Of a stretch of 64,000 nucleotides of DNA, positions 41,101-53,100 are shown piece after piece. Source of the DNA: Phalacrocorax aristotelis (lineage: Eukaryota; Chordata; Aves; Suliformes; Phalacrocoracidae). The notes under the pieces were generated by a model, which was not told the origin of the DNA, did not search any database, and saw only the letters and a list, made by a program, of their open reading frames with translations. The position numbers were made by a program, and so were the translations under genes. Each line of letters opens with the position of its first letter. The stretch's first letter is position 1. The stretch spans positions 1,798,001 to 1,862,000 of the forward strand of contig NC_134288.1 in NCBI RefSeq assembly GCF_949628215.1. The letters run 5' to 3'.

Positions 41101-44100
41101 CCTCAAAGAAGCTGGAAAACCTCAAAGAAGCTGGAAAACCTCAAAGAAGCTGGAAAACCTCAAAGAAGCTGGAAAACCTCAAAGAAGCTGGAAAACCTCA
41201 AAGAAGCTGGAAAACCTCAAAGAAGCTGGAAAACCTCAAAGAAGCTGGAAAACCTCAAAGAAGCTGGAAAACCTCAAAGAAGCTGGAAAACCTCAAAGAA
41301 GCTGGAAAACCTCAAAGAAGCTGGAAAACCTCAAAGAAGCTGGAAAACCTCAAAGAAGCTGGAAAACCTCAAAGAAGCTGGAAAACCTCAAAGAAGCTGG
41401 AAAACCTCAAAGAAGCTGGAAAACCTCAAAGAAGCTGGAAAACCTCAAAGAAGCTGGAAAACCTCAAAGAAGCTGGAAAACCTCAAAGAAGCTGGAAAAC
41501 CTCAAAGAAGCTGGAAAACCTCAAAGAAGCTGGAAAACCTCAAAGAAGCTGGAAAACCTCAAAGAAGCTGGAAAACCTCAAAGAAGCTGGAAAACCTCAA
41601 AGAAGCTGGAAAACCTCAAAGAAGCTGGAAAACCTCAAAGAAGCTGGAAAACCTCAAAGAAGCTGGAAAACCTCAAAGAAGCTGGAAAACCTCAAAGAAG
41701 CTGGAAAACCTCAAAGAAGCTGGAAAACCTCAAAGAAGCTGGAAAACCTCAAAGAAGCTGGAAAACCTCAAAGAAGCTGGAAAACCTCAAAGAAGCTGGA
41801 AAACCTCAAAGAAGCTGGAAAACCTCAAAGAAGCTGGAAAACCTCAAAGAAGCTGGAAAACCTCAAAGAAGCTGGAAAACCTCAAAGAAGCTGGAAAACC
41901 TCAAAGAAGCTGGAAAACCTCAAAGAAGCTGGAAAACCTCAAAGAAGCTGGAAAACCTCAAAGAAGCTGGAAAACCTCAAAGAAGCTGGAAAACCTCAAA
42001 GAAGCTGGAAAACCTCAAAGAAGCTGGAAAACCTCAAAGAAGCTGGAAAACCTCAAAGAAGCTGGAAAACCTCAAAGAAGCTGGAAAACCTCAAAGAAGC
42101 TGGAAAACCTCAAAGAAGCTGGAAAACCTCAAAGAAGCTGGAAAACCTCAAAGAAGCTGGAAAACCTCAAAGAAGCTGGAAAACCTCAAAGAAGCTGGAA
42201 AACCTCAAAGAAGCTGGAAAACCTCAAAGAAGCTGGAAAACCTCAAAGAAGCTGGAAAACCTCAAAGAAGCTGGAAAACCTCAAAGAAGCTGGAAAACCC
42301 ATGCAAGGGCTGTGCCGGGTGCTCAGGCTTTCAAACGTACCAGCTATTCAGAAACATTTTGCAATCCTGCTAAGAGGAATAAAGCACCAGCCAGTCTTAA
42401 CACTGTTGAAGTTAAACTGACAGTTCTGCCTTCAGAACCCAGCAGAATTCAGATCAAGCAATGCATCTGACAGTATAATCCAGCTATGCTTTCCTTCTAA
42501 TTTTTAAGTTTCTCAGTGTTGCACAAACCACAGTACAGGAAATCCACCTAAAATATGCAAATACCACGTATACAGAAGTGATTCACATCCCTGAAGTGTG
42601 TCACTCCTGGCTAGACAAGGAGACCTTTAAGACTGAGAAAGAGCCAAGTGCCACCCTTGTCCACTTCGTGGCTGCCCTGCATCTGACACAGCATAGCAAG
42701 CAGTGCTCAACACGAGTGGGAAGAGCGCAGGCATGTGCAGACCTTGGTTCACTACGGTATTTTCCTTCTGCTGAGGCGTTAGAAAAGAATGGTCGAGAGT
42801 TAGTGCAAATGAATTTTTCTTTAAAAGCAAAGAGAAGGACTCTTATCTTTTGCCATTTGCCAACCAGGAGTTACCAAGAGGTGAACAGACACCAAGAAAA
42901 AAGTCCTACCCTATAATTCTGAAGCATGGCAGCTTCACTAGACAGGAACCTGAGGCTTCCAGACATTCTGATGTAACTTCACTTTTATTCATCACTTAAG
43001 AGCACCTGACAGCTCTGCATCATCTACTTTTTTTCTGTAACTGTTTCCTGTGAGCACAAATCCATACCTTGTTAACCTCTAACTCTGGGTGAGGTCTGCA
43101 GCAGCTCTGCTTACCTTTAAACAAGTACACATGGCCATGGCCGTTGCTGCTACAGGATCAGGCAGCTCTAGTTTCAAAGTCTTCATTAGAGATGACACAA
43201 GACAGCTTGCTTTTCATCTCCAGGTCCTGGCTTGGGGCATGCAATCTGTTGACTTACAATCTGAACAAACGCTTGGTGTCACAACCCTTAACCAACTGCT
43301 GCTGAAAAAATGCCTGGAACTTCAGTACTGGTAAGATGCCCAAACTTGTAGCAATTTTCACTACACTACCTGATCTTTCAGGCAGGAATGGCATTTCCCT
43401 TAATATCTCATATATTTTGCAGAGTTATTCTGCAAAGATTGTCAGCGCCCTTTCGCTCTTCCCTTTTAACTTTGGATACGCTTACCATCCTAGAAAGGTT
43501 GGACTACATGATCCCTGAGGTCCCTTCCAACCTGTGATTCTATGATCTTCTATAAAGGTATCTTTTAAAACTTGTTTGAATGACAGGTATGAGCCCTTAT
43601 GCCCAAAGTCCAGAGAACTCAGTAAAACACCATGCTAGTTTGCAGGATATTATGTTTCATGTTTCTGTTCCCATCCTCAAGTACTCAGCCTACCTTGGTT
43701 AGCACCTCAGTTTTTCCTTCTGCAAGTGCATCAATTATAGATGCCAGCCAAGCCAGTCTCACGGATTCGAGAAACCTGCAAGTACTGAGGGAAGGGGTTT
43801 GGCATGGGGGAAGAGGATATCATACAATGCAATTGCAAGGTTAAAGCATCTGCACTGAAGTCCAAGGTGGTCTGCCAGCGGAAGCAGCTAAGAGGCTGCA
43901 GACCAGGAGCAAGGACACCCAGTGCATTGGTGTTTGCATAGCTGCAACCGGAAGGGGTCTCTGCCTCTCCTGCTGACCTCTTGCTCCTCAAAGCAGCACA
44001 ACACTGACCTAGTTTTCCTCTGGCTTTGGAACAGCAGCCATGAAAGAACGAAGCAGATAGCAGGCAACAGCCAGAGATTTGTCGTTCACAAGAGCTGCTC

Positions 44101-47100
44101 CTGTTCCGCCCATTCCAGAGCTGGATGACCCCATTCCTCACCAACAAGAGCTACCTGCTAGAAGCAACGGGGTAAGGAGAAGAGTTTCCAGGGTCCCCCA
44201 CAGGGGACCATTAATTCAGTCAGGTTCTTCATGTTTTTGAAAGTCAGGGGTACAAAAGCAGCCTACACAGCATCTTCTAACAAACTCGCTACATGTAATG
44301 GATTATTCAGAACCTAGCAGTGGAGATTATATGGTGGTCAGATTATCTGATGTATAGTCAGAGTTCAAGTCTGCCAAAAGTCATCACTGGCATAAGAACA
44401 GAGCAAATGAGAATATCAGATCATGGACTCATCCACAGAATTATCCCCAGTTAAGCCCCTAGGGCACAAACAAGTTCGGGGGATAAGGAACTCCATGCAG
44501 AGTCTTATTCTGAAAGAATACACCGTTTCACAGGAACTTGCTCATGTAGTAAAGGAATTTCTTGGGGTTAACTGTGTTTAGACAAGCCCATGAGTAAGGA
44601 CAAGACTAGTTTCCTTCTAGAAAACAATTTATTCATAGCTTTGGATAGAAAACACCAAATACTTTGGAATTAGCTGTTTTACTATATTAAGGGAAACTTC
44701 ATCTTACCTTTCCCATAGATGAGGTATTTTCCTACACACACCAAAAATTGAAAGCATGAAAGCTAAAAATATAGCTAAACTTAAAGCGTGCATAATTGGT
44801 AGATGAGCTTTTAAAACTTTTTCTGAGTGACATCTGAAATTGTTTAGGACTATAGTTTGCAATCTCAGACCTTTACACATTAATTTTCTCCTCTATAGTA
44901 GCTACAGTGCTAGAAGTCTTAGGATCAAGTAGCCTTGGTGGGGGTTACTCCACAGCCCTTGTAGCAATCAGGACAGAAGCAACCAACATCAGGAGGGAAT
45001 TAAAACATTTCCTACCCTCTACAGTTTTTAACTAGTGTTGGTTAAAAAGCAGGTTTTAACACCTTTGACCAGACAGCTAGCTATTTTAAGACCAACAGCA
45101 CTACAAACTAACAAGACCCAAATGCAACTGGCCTTCCAGACACATTTTCCTCCAAAACAGGACACTTATGAAGGGTTCCAAGGGAACACACAAGGTGAAA
45201 AGCACTTTGTTTTCATGCTGTGAGCTGCCCTAGCCTTTCATCCTAAAAACCCAGCAATTCATAAAGGAAGTTAGAAAAAGAAAAGTGTGTCAGCAGAACT
45301 GCTGGAAAACAGCCAAAGTTTCACACTTTGAAAAAGTCAACTTGTTTCAGCCTCCATATTACATGGAATTTTAGTCCTTTTGTCTGAATACAAGGCTGCT
45401 TAAAACAAGCAAAGCACAAGGGAGACTATGTACTATGGTGCTTGCCAAGCAAGCGCCAGCCCTGACACCGTGCAGGTGCAGTGCACAGGGTCCCTGCTCA
45501 GCAGCAGCAGCCAACACCCAGCAGTACAAGAGCACCCCAATCTCACCCCCAAGCTCCAGATATACCCCACATACAGGGAAAATCTGCATGGCCCCTCCCT
45601 AGCATCAGACTAAAACAGAAAAAAGTTACAGGCAACATGCTTCCAGGACAGCTATGGCAAAGCCTGTTTACCAAAAACGACAAATAACTGGAAAGCATTA
45701 GCTACCTGCTTGACAGGTCAGGCACTGAAGAGCATCCTGCCGCCCATAATCAGGAAGAGATTAGTTAGCATTTGAGTAGGCTGTTATAGCTCAAGACACA
45801 GTATCAAGCACACTGTGCTATGCACTCAACCAGACCCCTTGGAAGAAAGTGGATAAAGCTGAGGAAAAAAATGCATGGAAGAGATCATACAGAGCAGAAC
45901 ACATCCTCACACAGTCTTTGTGGTGACGAGTCAGGGCATTTCAGGAAATAAGGAAGCTCCCAGCATCTTGGCAAAGAGCAGAATTAAGCCATGAAAGAAG
46001 CCCAGTTCTCTGCTACATTACTGTCTCCACTGAGCTCGTACACGAGGGCATACAAGTCAAATCCTGTTGGCTTTCGTGATCTCATCGCATAGCTCTCAGC
46101 AGCCCAGCTATGCCATTACGTGCTTAAGTACTCCCACAATGGAAACAGCTGTCTCAGAAGTGTTGGAAAGGCAAGAGACCCCAAAAAGTTCCTCAAACTG
46201 CCACCCTGGTGATACAACAGCTTTTCTGGCTGATGTCAGAGCTAACGAGACAAGCTCAGTATACCTGTTACCCAGACAAGAAGCACCAAGCCCATCAGCT
46301 GTGACTGGAACACAGCCTAGTGGGTACTTGGGTTTTTAGCGTCACCAATGTTTGTTAACAGGGCTCAAGTCTTCAGCACAGCAATTATAGCTGGAGATTT
46401 TGGGCTTCCTGCCATTTATTCATTTTAAGTGAGCTCAACAACACACACAGCAATGAAAACAGTTTCAAGAGAGTGGTTATATTACACCTCTTCCACCATC
46501 GCTACTGAAGGAACAGCCTTAAAACCACAGCTGTAATTCAGGCTCATTTACAAGCTCTCTATCTTCCCTGAAACCTATTGAGCTGTTCTGCTTTCTCCTC
46601 CCAGCAATTGATTACTGGGGTGGATGGGGTGAGGGGGAATGTTAACAACTGTCTCCCAGCCACCTTTCAGTGATGCCATAGCTTGTGACATCACACTTGT
46701 CTCCATGGTGACACAGCAACACAACTGAATCAGAGCAGGAGCCCAATTAGAACAAGAAAGCTCTTTTGTGGTTGGAGCCATAGTAGAAGCTGTTATGGAA
46801 AGTACATCTTTCCAACAGTAAAAACCTCGCTTTTAGTTTGCCAGGTGAACGTAAAACTCCCAAACAGCCATGGCTAAGTATAAAAAAGCCCTTCTAGACT
46901 GGAAAACCCATGATATCAATAGCTTTCTTCCCAGCTCTAAAGAACACTAAGCACAGTCTGGATCAGAGATCCAGATTTCTTCTCCCTTTATGTCAAGTTC
47001 TTCTTTCCACTGTAGCCTGCCCACACGCTTAGGAGGCTTTTCAGCTCATCACGCTCAAACAAAGCCTCCCAAGTGCCTTTCAACTTGCCACAATTGGCAT

Positions 47101-50100
47101 GTGTGTGTGTGTGGGGAACACACAAAAGAAACCAACCCAAGGCCGCCAATCCATAGTGACTCATGCCAACTAACACTCCACCTTCAAGGATGAAGCACAC
47201 TCAGGATTTGAAACAGATGATATGAACAAGATCTGGACCCTCTAGGTATCTACATTGTGATGTTTTCAACCTCCAAATAAGTACGAGACATACAGGAGCA
47301 ATCTCTGCTAACTTAAGTTGTTATGGTGCTGCTGGGGGCATGTTAAGCCAAATCTGACTCCCTGACTGATCTCCACTCTCCACCCTACAGTGCCTGTTAA
47401 TCAGGAAGCACGTGCTGCAATCCCAGAGATAAGGCAACTGCCGTATCACTCTGGAGTGGCCAGGAGCAACACAAAGCTAGTGGGAAGTCCCCAGGGCAGA
47501 GCAGCTGTTTAGAGTGTACACAGTCAGGCTTTAATCCTTAGGCACCTCCACTTTGCCTACAGATTCAGCCCATTAAATACCAGCAACATTCAGGAGTATA
47601 TTTACAGCATTTTTCTTTTCTCAAGCAAGTCTAAACACTGCAGCAGTCCATGAATAACCTTAGGGTATACTTTCCCAAGAAAGCAAGCTTGAAGGTGTAA
47701 GCCACAGCGCAAAGTCAGGCCACATGGAGTAAGGACAGCTGCACCCAACACACCTATTCTGTTCTTGCAACCTGATGGGAAACAGCGGCATGTCATTCTT
47801 GGTAGGGGAAATGGGGCACGCAGGTCGCTAGAACTGGCAAGCTCATGGCATTGTGGAGGCCGAGCAGCAATTAGGTTAGCAGCTGTTTTGTGATAAGGGG
47901 CACAGTTGGCTAAAACTAATTGAGTCAGCTTTAAAAAAAGAGATGCTGAAAAGCATCACACCATAAGAATTAGCATAAAATAGATTTAACAGGTACCCTC
48001 AACAATGGCAAAAAAAGCAGTTCTCAGCCATAATCCATCCAAGTGAGAGTCTTTATGCACAACACCTTTATGAGCTCCTACCTCTGCCTGGTAGTTATTT
48101 CACACACAACAGCAGGACTTGAGTTAATGCCTTAACAGTGACTAAGGCTCCTGCTAGGATTCACCCAGCCATTAAAGGCGAGCCATCCTACGGCACACGT
48201 CAGAGAAATGGGACAACAGGGCTTCAAGCCACTGTCAGCTGTGAACACCATCGGTTCGAACAGCAGATGTACACAATCCTGCACACTGCCTCCTGCAGGA
48301 TGGCACCTGAGCGGCTCCAGTTTTCACAAGCTGTACTTCTACCCTTCAAAAAGGTTTTAGTTCATTATTCTTTAATTCATTCTGGCCTCAGTGTTCCTGG
48401 TACATGAACTCATTCACCCAGAACTGCAATCATCAGATCCACCTACTGTCTGAACACATAACATTGTCCATACCCGCAGCGTGTTTGCTAACAGAGCAAG
48501 AAGAGAGCAGAAAACATGATTAGGTATGAACCAAGCCTTGCAGCACTGGAAAAAGACATCAGCTACAGAAGGGAAAGAAACCTGAGAGAAGCAGAAATGA
48601 CGGCTTTGGAAATAACCAGCCTCTAAAGTTATTTTTAGAGCTGCCTCCCCCAGCACCCAAGACACTCAGAGCCCTTGAAAAAAATAAATCAAAGGTAAGT
48701 GCACAGAGAGGTGTGCTAGAAGAAAGCAGACAGTGCTTCAAAGTTTACTGCTGCCTCACCACCAGCAGCCTAAAAGGCTGGCCTAGTTCTGTCCTGTGAT
48801 TTGAGGAGGCCTCATCAGGCTGAGCTTTCCTTTAGCACCACCGGCTCACAGGAATGTCACCAGCTCCGCTGGAGTTGTGCCACACGTGTGCTGGGGGCAA
48901 TAATGAGCGCTGCTCCATGCCTCATTGCATGGAGCTCTCAAGCTGCTGTCGCGCAGGTTTGGGCACAGCACTTTAGAGAGGAAAGAGAGACAGGCACTTT
49001 CCTCCTTTCTTCTTAAAGCGTGCTGCTGTTTAACACCCAAGATGAGAGGTTAGGGAGGGTTTCCTCTGCATGCTCAACAGCCCTCTACCCTTCCAGCCCC
49101 GGCACCTCCTCCGGCAGGCAGGGAGCGGAGGGGCACGTTCCCTACTGGCCCCCGAGGCCGGTGTAACCCGCCGGGGCCCCGGCACGGCGCCCGGCCGAGC
49201 AGAGGCTCGAAGCGCGGAGGCGGTCCCCTCACCCCGCGCCGCACCAGCTGCGGCCCGGCGGGGGCCAGCGCAAGCGCTCCCAGCTCCTCCTCAGCAACCA
49301 GGAAAAACACCGGCAAAGGCCGGGGCGGGTGCTGGGGGTGTGTGTGTATGGGGAGGCGGCCCCGGCCACCCTGGAGCCGGCCCAGCGCCCTCCGCCCCGG
49401 GGGCCCGGCCGCTTACCTCGCCCTACGGCTGCCGCAAAGAGCGGCGGCCGGAAAGCGCGGGCGGCGGGAGGGGAGCGGCGCGGCCGGGCCGGGGCTTCGG
49501 GGAGCGCGGCCGCCGTCGGAGCGGGGCCGCCCGCCCCTCCCCTCCCCGTCGGGCCCGGCGGAGCAGCGGCCCCTGGCGCCCCACCCGCCCTGCAGGCCCC
49601 GGGGCAGGGCAGGCGCCCCGCCGGGGCAGGGCCAGGGGTGCCGGAGCCCCGCAGCATCAGCAGCGCCACCGAGTCACCCCGCAGAGACCGCGGGAGCCGG
49701 ATAATCCGGCTCAGATTTACGCCGCCGTGAGAAACCCGCTCCGAGGCACTCCAGGCAAGCCCCGGGCACCTCCCGGCCGCTGGGGAGCCGGGGCAGCTCC
49801 CGCTCACGGCTGCCCGTGCCCCCCACCCCCCGCGCTAGTTCATACTCAAAATGCACTGCCTCCCCCCCATTTCTGAAGCTCGCAGATTTCTTCAAGCCTG
49901 ATGCCACACTGGCACTGTCCCAGCACAATGAAAAGTAATTAAAAGATCATAAAGATGAATGGCCAAAAAATTGGGATTTTTTCATTATTTTTTGAGGTGG
50001 GTTTTGGATGCCCGAACAGTGACCAAGCAGGCCAGATGAAACATAGGCCTGTCACAGAATGTGTCTGCTGAAAGCGCGCAACTGTGTGCACAATTTGCAC

Positions 50101-53100
50101 AGCTGACAGGGAAGAGCATTTGCACCAGCAGTTACACAGGCAAGAGGACTGAAGACAGGTAGCCATACGGACTTTGTTTCCCTTCCCCCGAAGGGCTGAT
50201 TTCCCCCCCCCAGTCAGCCTGATTCAGTATCTGACTTGAGCAAGAACAACAACTGTGAGAGAGCAGGGCTGTAAGAGCCTGCTTTGGCAGCCTCCCCTTA
50301 GCAACCCGGAGTATTTTGCAGCACTCATCTCCAGTAAGAACGTTAACAGAGCAGCGATAAAAGCTAATGTGTGGCATAATACCACTATTAGCAGTGGCAG
50401 CCTCCAGAATGCCCTAGAAGATTGCAGGGTGACAGTGAGATACAGACACTGGAGCCTGGTGCCAAGTGCAAAGGCCAACAGCAGCAGTGCTGTGGCCAAG
50501 GCAACAGGCTGCTGGTCAGCAGACTGGTACTTCCCAGCGTCTGGGATTTCCCTGCTCAAGGCCTTGCTCTTGGCACACTGCAAACTTGAGGGCCACTGAA
50601 ACTCAATGCTTTTGAATCAAAGTAGCTACTTTGTGCAGGACCAGAGCTCAGGAGGTGCAAGCACTGACCAACACCCCTTTTTTCCCCAAGGGATCAGAAT
50701 CAGCAGCTGTTCAAGTACTGGGAAAAGTTCTCCAGCTCTATTCTACTAGTACCCATCTCCCCAAATCCACTTGGTCTCCTGGAAAGTCCCAGTCCAAGCT
50801 GTACAAGGCTGGGCATTACACCAGCTCTGCATTGCCAGGGAGCTTGCTTTGCTCAGAGTAGCAGCGCTAAGAGGCCAAAGTCCCAGCCTGGGCCAGCTGC
50901 TGCTGGAGTGGCAGGTCAGTCAAGAAAGCACTGGTAGCTTTTCAATAGAGCATACTGAAACCTGGAAGGGTTCCTGGACAGGAATGTCATGACTCAGGAC
51001 CCTGTGTCTGGGCCAAGCTGAGAGACTGAGAAAAGTGTCAGGGTTCAAATGAGGAAGAGAAGGCTTCCCAACAAAACAGTTACTCAAGTGACCATACAAG
51101 AGGCAAGGGAGACCAGCTCTACGGTAGTGTGCTGGCTCACGAGCCGCCCTGACACACACTGTTCTCCACAAGAGCAGCACTGACCTGGCAGCTGAGCGGG
51201 CAGCAGCACGGCCCCTAACAAAGGCCTTCAGAAGGGGGTCCAGGAACCACCCTGGGGACAACTCCACAGTAGCCTTTGGGACACTTTCTCTAGCTTCAGA
51301 CACGGATAGCTATCTTATGTATAAAGCCTAAGAGGGATGCAACATCCATGCTTTAACTTCCCAATTTTAGCTTTCAGTTTAATGCAGCTCTGTAGATAAG
51401 CCCACCCCGGGTAGGAAGTTTTAGGCTTGGAGATCCTTCTTGAACACAGCAAATGCCCTGGTGGGGCTCTGTTCAGTTAGCTCTTCAATCACTCCCAGAA
51501 TATAAAAAACAAGACAAATAATTCTCTTAGAAGTTTGACTAATCTTACGACAACAACTTGCAATAAAAATTCCCTTTTATCAACTCCTAAATACATTTCA
51601 GCTTTCATCAAATACCACCTTGCGCTATGACAGTGCATCAGTAGAAAGGCATATGTGACATCTAATCTTTGCTTTAATTCCAGCTCTGACAGACTCACAC
51701 CACAAGTAGGAATTTACCTTTGAAATATTCACCACTCAAGTTTCTTGGTCAGCTTTAAACTGGAGAGACAACACAGTAGCTTAAGCTTTGATCTCTTAGA
51801 ACTAGGTTCAGAAGAAAAGATCACTGCAGTGAAACCTGGATGTCTTAATGAAGAGTACTAAATAAGATACACAAGACAGTCTACATGTCCTTGATGTAAA
51901 TACTAGTGCTAATGTTTAAAATTTATGCATCCTTGTATCGTTCCCCCTTTGAGCTCCGCTGTCTGATGCGGCGAGCCACAGCCTGTCTCATGCAAGTCCC
52001 ATTTAAAGACACTGTTTTCATTTTCCTGATGTTGCCAGAAGAGCTGACAAACTTAACCCCCAGAAACCCCGTACAGCAGCAAGGATAACCACGCTCTGTG
52101 TGCACCGTCTGCTAAGACGAAGCAGCAGCGTGCAGGCTGAAGTACTCATGTGGGTATCAGGCATCCTTCTTGCATCCTAGTATGATTATATGCCCCTCTG
52201 TGCCTTTACTGGCAATTTCACAGTGCAGGACCAAGCCTACCACCAAGAACCCTAGGGGGAAGCATCAGAACTCGGCTGTTTTCCTTCACAGTATTTAAGT
52301 GCTGCAAGGAAATTCAGGAAGAGGCCTGGCAGCACATAACCCACAGCCCTGTCCTCTACAGAGATCAATCAATCTCCAGTCCTGGGAGCCCATTACTTCC
52401 CCCGGGACTGCTTGTCACCTATCCATGATAGCAGACTAGCAGCCCACACCACGGTATATAGACACTGGTAGGGCCCTACCTTATGTTGCCCATAAAATCA
52501 GAGACCAGACTCACACAGGCAGATGTATCTGAGCAGTTACCTCACTGTTTTCAGTGGAAATTGCAAAGGTTTTTGAAATGGTGCCTTCACAGAGAAGTGA
52601 AGCACAGGGCTGAGGCCCAGGTCAGGACTTCAGCTGTGGGGCCATTGTTCCCCTTGCTCACTGTTTTTCCAGTGGACAGAAGGCTGACTTCGCATACCCG
52701 TCTGCACCAAAGGGCCAGCAATTCATTAATTTTGCAAGACAAATTGAAGTGGACAGAATTCCCTCTCCCCTCGTTAACTAGCCCATCTGCAAATAGTTTA
52801 ACTTCCACTTGTTTAAAGTCAGCTTATGTCAAATGCCCTGGTGTCATTCTGTCCCCCACTTCTCCCCCTCTCCAGTGGCAGGCTGGCATGGAGACCAGGA
52901 GAGAAGGGAAGGATAAACCCATTCTTCTTGAGCTCTTCTGCAGGGACCCGAGTTCACCATTCTCATCTCCAAGCCTGAACTACAGCCTTCACAGAACTTT
53001 ATCCAACAGCGTGAACTCTAATCACCTTCCAAAGCAAACAGCAATCATACTTAGTATTTCTCCCCTCCCTTTTTAAATCTGCTCTGATAGGAAACACACT

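Noticed and set aside
40563..42299. A CRISPR array
   Set aside because: There are no spacers: the 19-bp units are directly adjacent and identical, and the host is a vertebrate.
40508..42470. Two long forward open frames of 621 and 646 codons as genes
   Set aside because: Both are produced by the 19-bp repeat, which has no stop in any forward frame; flanking codons show no domain, and the array is intronic and antisense to DLGAP4.
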